Source: Acidobacteriota bacterium
Lineage (GTDB): Bacteria; Acidobacteriota; Blastocatellia; Pyrinomonadales; Pyrinomonadaceae
Length of the DNA: 64,000 nucleotides
Assembly (NCBI GenBank): GCA_019639155.1
Contig: JAHBSJ010000012.1
Coordinates: forward strand, 43,356-107,355
Direction: 5' to 3'
The notes beneath the pieces were generated by a model. That model did no database searches and was not told the DNA's origin. It saw nothing but the letters and a program-made list of their open reading frames with translations. The position numbers were made by a program, and so were the translations under genes. Below are positions 9,091-18,951 of this stretch, in pieces (the stretch's first letter is position 1; every line of letters starts with the position of its first letter).

Positions 9091-10071
9091 ATGTCTTCTG
9101 AAGATAAGCTGCGTGTCGCCGCCGTCGGGGTCGGTAGCCTCGGGCGTCACCACGCACGAAATTATGCTGATCTTGCCGCCGCAGGCGAGATAGAGTTCAT
9201 CGGCGTCTGCGATACGAATTCAGCGACGGCCGACGAGATATCCCGTTCTCATTCATGCGGGAAGTTCGAGGATTGGCGGGCCCTTCTCGATCGTGTCGAT
9301 GCGGTCTCGATCGCCACGCCTACTGAAACGCATCGTGAGATCGCATGTGCCTTCTTGGAAAAGGGAATCCACGTCCTCGTCGAAAAGCCCATCGCCATCA
9401 CACTTGACGAGGCAGACGCGATGATCGCCGCCGCGGAGTCGTCGGGAGCGAAGCTGATGGTCGGCCAGCTCGAGCGTTTCAATCCCGCGATGGTGGCATT
9501 GCGGCCGCACGTTACCAAGCCGCTCTATTTCGAGATCCATCGCGTTTCGCCGTTCCCTAACCGCTCGCTCGATGTCGATGTGGTGCTCGACGTGATGATC
9601 CACGACCTGGACGCAGTTCAATGGATGGTAGGCGAGGACGTGAAGGTCAGCGAGATTCGTGCGGTGGGCATTCCGGTCATTTCCGATAAAGTTGACGCCG
9701 CAAACGCCCGCATCGAATTCGAGAACGGCGCCGTCGCGAACATAACTGCATCACGTATCGGCACGGAGAAGATCCGCAAAACGCGTTTCTATCAAACGAA
9801 CGCCTACGTCGTGTTGGACTACGTTACGAAATTCGCATCGCTGACCTCGATGGATCCGACAGCGTCGCATCCGCTCCTCGGCATTTCGATCAACCGGCTT
9901 GAGATCAACGATACTGAACCGCTGCGTGCTGAAATAAAAGCGTTTTTGGACTCGATCCGCAACGATACCGAACCTGCCGTTACGGGCCAAGACGGACGTC
10001 GGGCGCTGGCCCTCGCCGTGGGCGTATTGGAAAAGATCGAAGGGCACTCAAAACGCGTATTCGCCCAATGA
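9091..10071 (+). CDS. Gfo/Idh/MocA family NAD(P)-dependent oxidoreductase
   Basis: A 326-residue cytosolic enzyme with an N-terminal Rossmann fold (VAAVGVGSLGRHHARNY, residues 8-24) and the family EKP motif (HVLVEKPIAI, about 91-100) whose lysine takes part in catalysis. The C-terminal alpha/beta domain has HDLDAVQW, with the His that acts in hydride transfer. The GQLERFNPA segment resembles oxidoreductases near lipid A genes, such as UDP-GlcNAc 3-dehydrogenases (GnnA), but substrate cannot be assigned. The stop overlaps the next gene in ATGA, showing translational coupling. Divergent from the ArnT-like gene. Confidence 0.9.
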   Translation: MSSEDKLRVAAVGVGSLGRHHARNYADLAAAGEIEFIGVCDTNSATADEISRSHSCGKFEDWRALLDRVDAVSIATPTETHREIACAFLEKGIHVLVEKPIAITLDEADAMIAAAESSGAKLMVGQLERFNPAMVALRPHVTKPLYFEIHRVSPFPNRSLDVDVVLDVMIHDLDAVQWMVGEDVKVSEIRAVGIPVISDKVDAANARIEFENGAVANITASRIGTEKIRKTRFYQTNAYVVLDYVTKFASLTSMDPTASHPLLGISINRLEINDTEPLRAEIKAFLDSIRNDTEPAVTGQDGRRALALAVGVLEKIEGHSKRVFAQ

Positions 10072-11195
10072 AAAACGAACGAATTTCCGAATTTCTCGTT
10101 GAGCGTTTAGCGGCCGGCGATTTTCCGTCGGCTGTTTATCTGGCTGCGCAAAATGGAGAGGTCGTTTATCAAGATGCGTTAGGAAACGCCGTCGTTGAAC
10201 CGGAACTTATCGAAGCAAAGCTCGATACGATCTACGATGTCGCAAGCCTGACAAAAGTTCTTGTAACCGGTCTGTTGGCCGCTATCGCCATTGAACGCGG
10301 AGATCTGGATCCGAATCAGCCGATCGGCACGATCCTCTCTGAATTTCACGGCTCCGTCCACGGCGATCTTACCGTGAATCTGCTGGCGATGCACACATCG
10401 GGGCTTCCTGCGTGGAAACCTTTTTATCTTTTCGTCGATCATCCTGACGAGATTCTCGATGAGATCGCAAGGACATTGCCGACAGATAGCGAAGGCGGCG
10501 TGATATACAGCGATCTGAATTTCATTACGCTGGCGGCGGTGCTTGAGCGAATTTACGATGCCGAACTCGACGAGTTGTTCCGGCGAGAGATCGCCGAACC
10601 GCTCGGCCTCGCGGATACGATGTTCCGGCCGCCTGCCGAATTGCGGGGCAGAATTGCTGCAAGCGAGAAGGGTAATGAATACGAACGCCTGATGTGCATC
10701 CATTCTGAGTTCCTTGCGCCTACGGTTGAAGGCGGCGGCGTACGCACTTTTCGCGATAAAGTGATCTGGGGCGAGGTTCACGATGGAAATGCCTATTACA
10801 TGGGCGGAGCAGCCGGCCACGCCGGGCTATTCTCGACCGCAGAGGACGTTTTCAAGATCGTTCTGCAATTCCTGCCCAAACACACGCAGCTGTTGAAACC
10901 GGAAACCTGCGATCTTTTTCGGACCAATTTCACCCACCAAATGAACGAGGATCGCTCTTTCGCTTTTCAGTTGGCCTCAACGAAAGATTCGACTGCCGGA
11001 ACGTCGCTCCCGCCGCAAAGCTTTGGCCACAATGGGTTTACGGGAACGTCGCTTTGGATCGACCCCGAAAATGACCGCGTTTTTGTCCTGCTGACCAACC
11101 GAACGCACGCTCATCCGCTGCCGTTCGAGAACATTAACGGCGTACGGCGCTCATTTCACAACATTGCGACAGAATTGCTCGATAACGAATCGTGA
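10068..11195 (+). CDS. Serine hydrolase of the beta-lactamase / class C (DUF, EstB-like) family
   Basis: A 375-residue protein with the penicillin-binding fold triad: S60-L-T-K63 (nucleophile and base), Y147-S-D in place of YxN, and a C-terminal HNG where many relatives have HTG or KTG. No signal peptide is evident, so it is probably cytosolic, unlike true beta-lactamases. Members act as esterases, D-aminopeptidases or amidases; the reaction here is unknown. The start ATG overlaps the stop of the oxidoreductase (ATGA), so the two are a coupled pair and may act in one pathway, perhaps cell-wall sugar or peptide turnover (inference). Confidence 0.88.
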   Translation: MKNERISEFLVERLAAGDFPSAVYLAAQNGEVVYQDALGNAVVEPELIEAKLDTIYDVASLTKVLVTGLLAAIAIERGDLDPNQPIGTILSEFHGSVHGDLTVNLLAMHTSGLPAWKPFYLFVDHPDEILDEIARTLPTDSEGGVIYSDLNFITLAAVLERIYDAELDELFRREIAEPLGLADTMFRPPAELRGRIAASEKGNEYERLMCIHSEFLAPTVEGGGVRTFRDKVIWGEVHDGNAYYMGGAAGHAGLFSTAEDVFKIVLQFLPKHTQLLKPETCDLFRTNFTHQMNEDRSFAFQLASTKDSTAGTSLPPQSFGHNGFTGTSLWIDPENDRVFVLLTNRTHAHPLPFENINGVRRSFHNIATELLDNES

Positions 11196-11199
11196 CGAG

Positions 11200-12459
11200 A
11201 TGGAAGTTGGTGAAAACAAGCCCGAAGTGTCTTTCAAGGACGCACTAAAGTTTTGGGTCAAACTGGGGTTCATTTCATTCGGCGGCCCGGCCGGGCAGAT
11301 CGCGATAATGCACAAGGAGCTTGTCGAACGTCGCCGTTGGATAGACGAGAAGAGCTTTCTGAACGCAGTCAATTTCTGCATGCTGCTCCCGGGACCTGAG
11401 GCTCAGCAGCTTGCGACGTACATAGGCTGGCGTCTTCACAAGATCAAAGGCGGCATCGCGGCGGGTGCGATGTTCGTTATTCCCTCGGCGTTCCTGCTTC
11501 TCATCCTTTCATTCGTGTACGCGCGATATGGAACAGTCAGCGAGGTCGCCGCAGTGCTTGATGGTTTCAAGCCGGTCGTCGTCGCGATCGTCGTGGAAGC
11601 CGTAATAAAGATCGGCAAGAGATCACTGAGAACGGCGATGCATTTTGTCGTCGCGATCCTCGCTTTTGTCGGCGTTCAATTCCTGAACGTGCCGTTCCCG
11701 CTTATCGTCGCAGCGGCATTACTATTCGGGCTTGTCGCGAGCGGGAGTTCGGCCAAGGAACCCGAGTCTGCTCGCAAAGCATCAACTCCGACAGGCCGCT
11801 TTCACTTAATTCGGGTCGTGCTTGCCTGCATCCTGTGCTGGCTTATTCCGCTGGCGGCCTCGCTTGTTTTATTCGGCCGCGAGAACGTCGCGACGAAGCT
11901 GTATCTGTTCTTCACGCAGGCTGCATTTGTAACGTTTGGCGGAGCATACGCCGTTTTGGCGTATGTTAATCAGGCTGCCGTCGGTGCCGGTTGGATAACC
12001 TCAGTGCAGGCGGTCGATGGCCTTGCCTTGGCCGAAACGACGCCCGGCCCGCTGATAATGGTGCTGCAATTCGTAGGTTTTATGACCGGTTGGCAGAACG
12101 CAGGCGCTTACGACCAAACAATTTTTGCCGTCGCCTGTGCGCTGCTGGTTACGTTCGCTACCTTTCTGCCGTCGTTCCTTTTTATATTCGGTGCAGGGCC
12201 GTATCTGGAAAGGATAAGCCGGAATGCACGTTTGAGCGGTGCGCTCGGGTTTGTGACGGCGGCAGTGGTCGGCGTCATACTGAATCTTTCACTGGTTTTT
12301 GGTGCGGCGGTTGTTTGGCAGGATTCTCAGCCGGATCTCTTCGCGGTTGCCGCCTCTTTAGCCGCTTTTGCGGCATTGTATTTCTTTAAGGTCGATGTTG
12401 CGATCGTTGTGATCGCAAGCGGTGCCATCGGCCTGCTGAAACATCTTTTGATAGGCTAA
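11200..12459 (+). CDS. chrA: Chromate transporter, two-domain ChrA
   Basis: A 419-residue inner-membrane protein of the CHR family with two homologous halves: residues about 14-200 ([32 protein letters not shown]) and about 225-415 ([32 protein letters not shown]). The repeated FGG and PGP motifs are the signature of ChrA, which exports chromate. Many homologues lie outside metal-resistance operons, so the physiological anion may differ. ATG 11200 lies five bases after the stop of the serine hydrolase; an earlier in-frame ATG at 11164 would overlap that gene by 32 bases. Confidence 0.9.
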   Translation: MEVGENKPEVSFKDALKFWVKLGFISFGGPAGQIAIMHKELVERRRWIDEKSFLNAVNFCMLLPGPEAQQLATYIGWRLHKIKGGIAAGAMFVIPSAFLLLILSFVYARYGTVSEVAAVLDGFKPVVVAIVVEAVIKIGKRSLRTAMHFVVAILAFVGVQFLNVPFPLIVAAALLFGLVASGSSAKEPESARKASTPTGRFHLIRVVLACILCWLIPLAASLVLFGRENVATKLYLFFTQAAFVTFGGAYAVLAYVNQAAVGAGWITSVQAVDGLALAETTPGPLIMVLQFVGFMTGWQNAGAYDQTIFAVACALLVTFATFLPSFLFIFGAGPYLERISRNARLSGALGFVTAAVVGVILNLSLVFGAAVVWQDSQPDLFAVAASLAAFAALYFFKVDVAIVVIASGAIGLLKHLLIG

Positions 12460-12545
12460 ATAAAATGGCAACTCGCTCGAATGTCAGGCATCTTATCGAC
12501 AGATCTCGCTCAAGATCTGAGTTCAGGCGTAGTGAGTTTGTTCAA

Positions 12546-13760
12546 ATGAAGAAAGTTTTCACAGGAATTGCCTTGTTCGCGTTTGCGGCAGTTGCGTTAA
12601 TCGCTCAAAACGACCGCACAACGCGTCCGCGTGTCGTCATTACGCCTCCTCCGCCGGTACTGCAGAACGACACGAACGAGAACAAGCAGCCGTCGGCTCC
12701 TCCAGTACTCGGCGGCCGAAACGGGAATCCTTCTCCTGCACCGACGGTCGATCCGATCGAGGACGATGAGGACGGGGTCATCCGCGTCGAGACCAATCTC
12801 GTCGCGATGCCTGTTTCGGTGCTTGATAAGGACGGGCGGTTCATAAGCGGGCTTCAGCAGCGAGACTTCAAGATCTTTGAGAACGGGGTCGAACAAAAGA
12901 TCGAGTATTTTCAGTCGGTAGAGCAGCCGTTTTCGGTCGTGCTGATGATCGATACATCGCCTTCGACACAATTTCGGATCGAAGAGATCCAGAGTTCGGC
13001 GATCACATTCGTAGAGAAACTGCGCCCCGGCGACCGCATCATGGTGGTGTCCTTCGATCAGAATGTAAGAGTTTTGACACCGTTCACCAGCGACCGCAAT
13101 GTTCTGAGGAACGCGATCAGGCAGGCGAGATTCGGTGATGGGACCAGTCTGTACGAGGCGGTCGATCAGGTCATTAACCGCCACCTCAACCAGGTCGAAG
13201 GGCGAAAAGCAGTTGTCATATTCAGCGACGGAGTAGATACGACGTCACGCCGTGCGACCTATGAGAGCACGCTCCGAGCAACCGAAGAGATCGACGCTCT
13301 TTTTTACACGCTCAGATATGACACTTCAGATTACATGGCAGGCCGAGGCGGAGGCGGAGTCTATCCGCCGCCAACGACTCGACGCCCGAGCGGAAGGGTC
13401 TCAATGGGCGACATTTTGGCGTCCATCATCCTTGGCGGCGGTGTGAACGTGGGAACCGGAGGCGGCGGCCGTGGAAACACGCGGGCTGAATATGAGACAG
13501 GGCGTCAGTACTTGGAAGCCCTGTCTCAAAACAGCGGCGGCAGAAAGTTTGAAGCAGATTCGCTGATGAATGTGGACGCGGCGTTCACGGGAATTGCAGA
13601 AGAGCTCAGACGCCAGTATTCGATCGGCTATTATCCTGAGAACGTAGGACAACCGGGAGAACGAAAGCAGATCCGTATCCGTGTTATGCGTCCCGGCGTG
13701 AGCGTGCGTGCCAAGAACAGCTATATCGTGGGACGTCACGGAAACAGCGCGTCCAAATAG
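12546..13760 (+). CDS. Secreted VWFA-related acidobacterial domain protein
   Basis: A 404-residue exported protein (signal peptide residues 1-22, ending ALIAQ). A proline-rich low-complexity linker follows, then the IRVETNLVAMPVSVLDKDG lead-in typical of the acidobacterial VWFA family (TIGR03436), and a von Willebrand A domain with an intact MIDAS (MIDTSPSTQ, DxSxS) and FSDGVD. A glycine-rich insert (GRGGGG, GGGVNVGTGGGG) interrupts the domain. The C-terminus ends in the family's RQYSIGYYPEN-like strand. Function is unknown; MIDAS domains bind ligands through a metal. ATG 12546 gives the signal peptide directly. A homologue lies at 35954. Confidence 0.88.
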   Translation: MKKVFTGIALFAFAAVALIAQNDRTTRPRVVITPPPPVLQNDTNENKQPSAPPVLGGRNGNPSPAPTVDPIEDDEDGVIRVETNLVAMPVSVLDKDGRFISGLQQRDFKIFENGVEQKIEYFQSVEQPFSVVLMIDTSPSTQFRIEEIQSSAITFVEKLRPGDRIMVVSFDQNVRVLTPFTSDRNVLRNAIRQARFGDGTSLYEAVDQVINRHLNQVEGRKAVVIFSDGVDTTSRRATYESTLRATEEIDALFYTLRYDTSDYMAGRGGGGVYPPPTTRRPSGRVSMGDILASIILGGGVNVGTGGGGRGNTRAEYETGRQYLEALSQNSGGRKFEADSLMNVDAAFTGIAEELRRQYSIGYYPENVGQPGERKQIRIRVMRPGVSVRAKNSYIVGRHGNSASK

Positions 13761-13773
13761 ACATGTCGCGAAC

Positions 13774-15069
13774 TCAGATCTCAGTGCCGTCAGCAATAAC
13801 GGCATTTTTTGGCACTATGATGATGCCGTCGCGAATATAGATCGAGCCGTCAGGTGCGTCGTAGTTCTCTATATTTTCACGATTTATCAGCTTAACGTTG
13901 CTGCCGATACGGACGTTCTTGTCAAGTATCGCCTTCCGAATGACGCAATTCGTCCCAATTCCGATGTGTGGCCGTTTCAGCCGCATGTTGGTTTCGATCT
14001 CGCTGAGCGATTCAAAAAAATCAGAGCCCATGACGATAGAGCTGTCCACTTCGACGCCGTTGTCGATACGGCTTCGCAGCCCGATGATCGACCGTCGAAC
14101 CTTTACGCCGTTCAGGATACAGCCCTCTGAGACCATCGAATCGTCAATGTCGCAATCATGGAGTTTCGAAGGCGGCAGATAACGGCTGCGTGTGTAGATG
14201 GGCGCGGTCGTGTCAAAGAAGTTGAATCGCGGCAGAGGCGTCGCCAGATCGAGATTCGCCTCGTAGAAAGCCTTTATCGTCCCAATGTCTTCCCAATAGT
14301 CCTTGAATAAATGGGCAACAACGCGGTATTGGTCGATCGCGGCCGGAATTATCTCTCGCCCGAAATCGACCCACGAGTTGTCGGTTTTCAACAGATCGAC
14401 TAGCTTCTTCACGTCAAATACGTAGATGCCCATTGACGCCAGATATGGCCGGTTAATGGCTTCGGCGGATGAAAGCCCGAAATTCGTAGTGTCAACCCGC
14501 ATTTCGTGAAGGGCGTCGCCTGTCGGTTTTTCGCGAAACTGCACGATCTCGCCGTCAGAATTCGTTTTCAGGAGGCCAAAGCCTTCAGCCTCGTCCTCGC
14601 GGCACGGGACTACCGAAATAGTAACGTCCGCACCGGAATCGGTGTGCCGCTTGAGGAAATCGCGATAGTCCATTCTATAAAGATGGTCGCCCGAGAGTAT
14701 AAGGAGCGTATCGACCTTCAGATCCTGAATATGCGGCAGCATCTGCCTGACCGCGTCTGCTGTCCCCTGAAACCAATCGGGATGTTCCTTTGTTTGCTCG
14801 GCGGCCAGAACTTCCACAAAGCCTGTCGAAAAACGCGAAAATCTGTAAGTCCTTGAGATATGACGATTTAACGACGCCGAATTGAACTGTGTAAGAACGA
14901 ATATTTGCGTCAACTCAGAGTTGATGCAGTTCGAGACCGGCACATCGATCAGGCGGTACGTCCCGCCAAGCGGAACCGCCGGCTTTGACCTTTCCCGCGT
15001 CAGCGGGAACAGACGAGAGCCCGCTCCGCCGCCCAGTATCACCGTTACAACATTGTCGTATCGCCCCAT
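13774..15069 (-). CDS. glgC: Glucose-1-phosphate adenylyltransferase (ADP-glucose pyrophosphorylase)
   Basis: Makes ADP-glucose from ATP and glucose-1-phosphate for glycogen synthesis. The 431-residue protein has the nucleotidyltransferase motif ([27 protein letters not shown], in parts; residues 9-35), [14 protein letters not shown], the GTADAVRQ motif, and a C-terminal left-handed beta-helix with hexapeptide repeats. Length matches bacterial GlgC. The ATG is preceded not by a Shine-Dalgarno but by three CACTATT heptamers (on this strand), so a repeat may have replaced the original leader. No other glycogen genes are in the window. Confidence 0.95.
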   Translation of the reverse strand: MGRYDNVVTVILGGGAGSRLFPLTRERSKPAVPLGGTYRLIDVPVSNCINSELTQIFVLTQFNSASLNRHISRTYRFSRFSTGFVEVLAAEQTKEHPDWFQGTADAVRQMLPHIQDLKVDTLLILSGDHLYRMDYRDFLKRHTDSGADVTISVVPCREDEAEGFGLLKTNSDGEIVQFREKPTGDALHEMRVDTTNFGLSSAEAINRPYLASMGIYVFDVKKLVDLLKTDNSWVDFGREIIPAAIDQYRVVAHLFKDYWEDIGTIKAFYEANLDLATPLPRFNFFDTTAPIYTRSRYLPPSKLHDCDIDDSMVSEGCILNGVKVRRSIIGLRSRIDNGVEVDSSIVMGSDFFESLSEIETNMRLKRPHIGIGTNCVIRKAILDKNVRIGSNVKLINRENIENYDAPDGSIYIRDGIIIVPKNAVIADGTEI

Positions 15070-15127
15070 AATAGTGAATAGTGAATAGTGGTAAGTGATT
15101 AGTCAAGGAAACCGAGCAGACCTTGAC
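15070..15127. repeat. Tandem heptamers plus hairpin upstream of glgC
   Basis: On the + strand the heptamer AATAGTG occurs three times directly next to the glgC start codon, followed by a diverged copy. An adjacent perfect inverted repeat, GTCAAGG and CCTTGAC around a 12-base loop, lies at about 15102-15127. Both sit in the 93-base gap between divergent glgC and mtgA. They may be a short tandem repeat element that expands by slippage; any regulatory role is unknown. Confidence 0.6.
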
Positions 15128-15162
15128 TATTTGCGGTTTACAATTCACGATTTACTAACCGA

Positions 15163-15924
15163 ATGTGGAAGATCGTCAAAACACTATTTCTGATATTCAT
15201 CGGCGGCATTGCGGTTTGGCTGCTGTTCGAGGTGATCACTTTTCCGTCGATCTCAGCTCTTCGTGCAGATAATCCGACAACAACGTCATTTATAGAAAAC
15301 CGCCTTCAAGAGGCTGCCGCAGAAGGGCGAGAACCGCGTAAATTCATGTTGTGGACCCCGATCGAGCAGATCAGCCCGAACCTGCAGCGTGCAGTCATTG
15401 CCGGCGAGGACGCGAGGTTTTTCGAACACAACGGTTTTGACTGGGAAGCGATACAAAAGGCGTGGGACGAAGCAGTGAAAGAAGGCGAACGCGAGGCGAA
15501 AGCCGAGGGCGACTTTGACCCGAACAGCTGGATTCCGACGATGCCCTCGTTCAAACGCGGTGCGTCAACGATCACCCAGCAGCTCGCCAAGAATTTGTTC
15601 CTGTCAGAGGACCGCAATTTCCTCCGCAAAGGCCGCGAAGCGGTCTATACCTATTTTCTGGAACGAAATCTGTCAAAAAAGCGCATCCTCGAGATCTATC
15701 TTAACGTCATCGAATGGGGCGACGGCGTTTATGGGGCCGAGGCGGCTGCGCGAACATACTTTAACAAGAGTGCGTCTAACTTGACCCGCGATGAAGCGGC
15801 GTTCCTTGCGGCGATGGTACCGAGCCCGCTCAACGTATTCAATCCGCAAAAGAACCGCAAACGCGTCGTCCGCCGTCAGCGAGTTCTGATGAAATATATG
15901 AACTCAGTCAAACTCGCGTATTGA
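15163..15924 (+). CDS. mtgA: Monofunctional peptidoglycan transglycosylase
   Basis: Polymerises lipid II into glycan strands on the periplasmic face. The 253-residue GT51 protein has one N-terminal membrane anchor (residues about 5-24) and the family motifs: EDARFFEHNGFD with the catalytic glutamate, GASTITQQLAKNLFLS, the RKGREA..LE.NLSKKRILEIYLN stretch and FNKSASNLTRDEAAFLAAM. There is no transpeptidase domain, so it is the monofunctional form. Divergent from glgC. It ends 36 bases before the cytochrome gene. Confidence 0.95.
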   Translation: MWKIVKTLFLIFIGGIAVWLLFEVITFPSISALRADNPTTTSFIENRLQEAAAEGREPRKFMLWTPIEQISPNLQRAVIAGEDARFFEHNGFDWEAIQKAWDEAVKEGEREAKAEGDFDPNSWIPTMPSFKRGASTITQQLAKNLFLSEDRNFLRKGREAVYTYFLERNLSKKRILEIYLNVIEWGDGVYGAEAAARTYFNKSASNLTRDEAAFLAAMVPSPLNVFNPQKNRKRVVRRQRVLMKYMNSVKLAY

Positions 15925-15960
15925 CAAATGGTGCATAATTGAACCGGGGGAGAACACTAA

Positions 15961-16557
15961 ATGAAAGTAATTGCTCTATTTGCGGTAATGGTTTGCGTTG
16001 CAACGGTCGGCCTGTCAACGTCCCTTTTTGATGTAACTCGGCATAACTCGAACGTATGGCCCGATGTTCAGGACGACGTTAAGATGCCGGGCATCGTGAT
16101 ACTTGGCAAGGGCTCGAAACTCGGAGGCGTTCGTTTCGACCACGTCAGCCACAACGGCGGTACATACAGCATTTCGGGCACCGGCCCTATCGGCTGTACG
16201 GAATGTCACCACGCCGCACGTCCGGCTTCTGAAATTGCCAAACATCCTCCGTTAAAGACCGCATGGCCTGCGGATCGGACGACCACATTGACGGCAGACC
16301 TTTTCGCCAAAGACGCCGCAGCAGCAGGCGTTGCTAAGTGTGCCGACTGTCACGCTTCTGCCGGCGAAAAGCCGAAACTGCTTGAAAAGATTCCTGAGAT
16401 CAAGCATGAATCGAGCGCCGCGATGATATCTCTGAATAACCAGCAGGCCATGCACCGTAGCTGTGCCGGCTGCCACACCGAATACAAAAAGACCCATCCT
16501 CAGTCCAAAGCACCGACGGCAATGCAGTGCGTCATGTGCCATAAGAAGGGAACTTAG
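15961..16557 (+). CDS. Periplasmic tetraheme c-type cytochrome (c3/c7-like)
   Basis: A 198-residue exported protein (signal peptide residues 1-20). Four CxxCH heme-attachment motifs start at residues 79 (CTECH), 127 (CADCH), 168 (CAGCH) and 190 (CVMCH). The FDHVSHNGG segment supplies distal His ligands as in cytochrome c3 family domains. Such proteins carry electrons in the periplasm; donor and acceptor are unknown and no partner reductase lies beside it. A GGGGGAGA-type ribosome site precedes ATG 15961. It is followed by a tandem-repeat element and a bidirectional terminator. Confidence 0.88.
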   Translation: MKVIALFAVMVCVATVGLSTSLFDVTRHNSNVWPDVQDDVKMPGIVILGKGSKLGGVRFDHVSHNGGTYSISGTGPIGCTECHHAARPASEIAKHPPLKTAWPADRTTTLTADLFAKDAAAAGVAKCADCHASAGEKPKLLEKIPEIKHESSAAMISLNNQQAMHRSCAGCHTEYKKTHPQSKAPTAMQCVMCHKKGT

Positions 16558-16558
16558 G

Positions 16559-16596
16559 CGAGTAGAGGAGAAAGGGAGTAGAGGAGTAGAAGAAAA
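16559..16596. repeat. GAGTAGAG-type tandem repeat
   Basis: Degenerate GAGTAGAG / GGAGTAGA octamers fill the space directly behind the cytochrome stop codon. The same module occurs inside the ArnT-like gene at 8078-8097. Confidence 0.65.
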
Positions 16597-16625
16597 AGAG
16601 CGTCGCGGATCACTCGCAACGCTCT
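16597..16625. terminator. Bidirectional rho-independent terminator between convergent genes
   Basis: AGAGCGT pairs with ACGCTCT around a 15-base loop that can itself pair GCG with CGC. An A-run before the stem gives a U-tract for the reverse gene (S46 peptidase), and TATTTAAT follows the stem on the forward strand. Confidence 0.65.
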
Positions 16626-16656
16626 TATTTAATATGAAGCTTGAATAAGCGAACTA

Positions 16657-18825
16657 TTACTTCTTCTTGCCTCCGACGACCGTCATTTCATCAACCACCC
16701 ACTTCGCGTTGCCGAACTTCTCAGTAACGAAAAGCACGTAGCGGATATCGACAGAGATCGTGCGGTTCTTTTCGGGGTCATAGTAGAAATCGTTGCCGAG
16801 TCCCTCATAGTTCCCGTCAAAGCAGACGCCGACAAGATGGCCGTTCGCGTCAAGGATCGGGCTGCCGCTGTTGCCGCCGATGATGTCGGTCGTCGAAATG
16901 AAGTTCACGACAACTGAATCGCCGGTTCCGTATGCACCGAAATCGCGTGCATTATGGAGCTGACGCAGTTTTTCAGGAACGTCCCACGGATTGATGCCCG
17001 TCTCTTTTTCGAACATTCCCTTCATTGTCGTCAGCGGCGAGCGGAATTCCGCTTCACGCGACTGATAGCCTTTCACATGGCCGTACGTGAAACGCAGGGT
17101 CGAGTTCGCGTCCGGATAGACCGTCGCGACGCCTTTCATTTCCGTCAATGCCTGCATATAAAGCAGACGCAGCCGGTCGATCTGCGAAGCGAACTTCTGC
17201 GAGCGGGCATTCACTGCATTTCTCTCGGCGATGATGCCTCGAACAAAGTCCTTGATCTTTTCGCGTTCCGGATTGAAGTCCATCGTCTGCGGGCCGTAAA
17301 GCCCGGCAATGCGTTCCGGATTCGCGTAATAGCCGTTAGCGATGGTGTTGGCAAATTCAGCCTCAGCATCGCGGCGGGCTTTGCCTCTTAACGATCCAAA
17401 GAGATCCTCCGCGGCCTTGAACTTCTGACCTGCAGGCAGATTGTCGAATTCGCGGAAGAAGAACTTCAGCATCTCCAATTCGTGAGCAGCTTCGCGGCCT
17501 TCGAAAGCCTTTTTGACCTCTTCAAGCTTTGCGGCACGCTTCTCGTTATCAAGCACCTGATTGGCTGCAATAGCCTGAAACACGAGTCCGAGAACTGTCA
17601 TCGAGTTCGGATCGGGGAAACGGCGCATTATGACGTCACGCATCTGCGCGGCGTTGGATTCTTCCGAAAGAGCTTTCAATTCAGAAAGCACCGTCCCGTA
17701 CTTCTGCTGGCGAGCGGGATTTGCAGCGATCCACGCTGCGAGCTTTGCTTCCTCAGCTTCGCGCATCTCGACCACACGTGAACGCTTCAGCCGCAGGTGG
17801 CCGCCGCCGAAAGCCTTACGCGAATTGTCAAAACTCGCGATGTCCGACTGCAGTGCAATACGCTTTTCGTCATCCGTTTCGCCGACCTTGCGAAGGCTGT
17901 TGCCGAGAGCGTCAAGCCAGCGTTCGAGGAAAGGGAAGTTGGCGTCGCGGGCATATTTCATTGACCAGCTTTCGCGATAGCGTGTGGTCGAGCCCGGATA
18001 GCCGAGCACGAAAACGAAATCACCGTCCTTCACGCCCGCGATGCTCGTGGTGAGGTGCTTTTTCGGCTTGTACGGGACGTTGTTCACCGAATAGTCGGCG
18101 GATGTTCCGTCCGGTGCGGTGTACGCACGCAGGAACGTGAAATCGCCCGTGTGACGCGTCCATTCGAAATTGTCCGGATCGCCGCCGAATACGCCGATGT
18201 TCCTGGGCGGCGCGTAAACTACGCGGATGTCCTTGATCTGCTTTGTCTGATAAAGGAAATAAAAGAAACCGCTGTTGAGCATCTGAATGCGGACATTCGA
18301 GCCGGCGGGAGCCTTTGCCTGCTCGGCTGCCAGCAGGTCGTCGGTATTCTTTTTGAGTGCCGCGGCAAGAGCGTCGCCGCTCAGATTTGCGGTGCCGGCC
18401 TTGATCTTTGCAGTCACGTCCTCGCTGCGTTCGGTGATGAAAATCGAATAGCCTTTCGCGGGTATCTCGCCGGCACGGCTGTCCGTACGAAAACCGTTCT
18501 CGACGAGGTCGTTCTCGGGTGTAGATGCCGAAACCAGTGCGTCAAAAGCACAATGGTGATTTGTCAGTATCAGCCCCTGCGGCGAAACGAATTCGGCACT
18601 GCAGCCGATGCTGAGACGGATAACTGCGTCCGTCAGGCCGCCGCCCGCGGGATTATAAATATCTGTCGGTTTGATCTTCAATCCCTTGGCCTTGAGCGGC
18701 AGCGAGCCGATCTGTCCCGGGGCGAACATTCCTTCGTCGAACCGGGCGAAGACGGAAGAAACTGATGTGAACGCGATCGCGAAAACCGCGAACGCTGCAA
18801 CTAAGCGATTTGATCGAATATGCAT
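16657..18825 (-). CDS. S46 family dipeptidyl-peptidase (DPP7-like)
   Basis: A secreted 722-residue serine exopeptidase that removes N-terminal dipeptides. Signal peptide at residues 1-27 (ending SVFA). The chymotrypsin-like triad is visible: His in LTNHHCAFD (about residue 78) and Ser in IGGNSGSPILD near the C-terminus. Eighteen residues after that Ser stands Gly (FDGNYE); in characterised S46 enzymes Gly there goes with DPP7-type preference for hydrophobic P1 residues, while Arg marks DPP11 (acidic P1). I placed the start at 18825 because it begins the signal peptide; an ATG 84 bases upstream would bury it. Likely role is peptide scavenging. Confidence 0.93.
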   Translation of the reverse strand: MHIRSNRLVAAFAVFAIAFTSVSSVFARFDEGMFAPGQIGSLPLKAKGLKIKPTDIYNPAGGGLTDAVIRLSIGCSAEFVSPQGLILTNHHCAFDALVSASTPENDLVENGFRTDSRAGEIPAKGYSIFITERSEDVTAKIKAGTANLSGDALAAALKKNTDDLLAAEQAKAPAGSNVRIQMLNSGFFYFLYQTKQIKDIRVVYAPPRNIGVFGGDPDNFEWTRHTGDFTFLRAYTAPDGTSADYSVNNVPYKPKKHLTTSIAGVKDGDFVFVLGYPGSTTRYRESWSMKYARDANFPFLERWLDALGNSLRKVGETDDEKRIALQSDIASFDNSRKAFGGGHLRLKRSRVVEMREAEEAKLAAWIAANPARQQKYGTVLSELKALSEESNAAQMRDVIMRRFPDPNSMTVLGLVFQAIAANQVLDNEKRAAKLEEVKKAFEGREAAHELEMLKFFFREFDNLPAGQKFKAAEDLFGSLRGKARRDAEAEFANTIANGYYANPERIAGLYGPQTMDFNPEREKIKDFVRGIIAERNAVNARSQKFASQIDRLRLLYMQALTEMKGVATVYPDANSTLRFTYGHVKGYQSREAEFRSPLTTMKGMFEKETGINPWDVPEKLRQLHNARDFGAYGTGDSVVVNFISTTDIIGGNSGSPILDANGHLVGVCFDGNYEGLGNDFYYDPEKNRTISVDIRYVLFVTEKFGNAKWVVDEMTVVGGKKK

Positions 18826-18894
18826 ATTTTGTTGACCTGCCTGGAAATTAGAATAATGAGCGTAAACGAAAATAATATCAGCAGTTAGGGAAAG

Positions 18895-18927
18895 AAAAAA
18901 ACGAGCCATTCAATAGAATGGCTCGTT
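18895..18927 (-). terminator. Rho-independent terminator of the M23 peptidase gene
   Basis: A perfect 12-bp stem (AACGAGCCATTC with GAATGGCTCGTT) around the loop AATA, positions 18900-18927, followed on the reverse strand by a run of six T. It lies 24 bases past the M23 stop codon. Confidence 0.9.
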
Positions 18928-18951
18928 CAGCAAAAAAGTTTGCAGTTAAAT

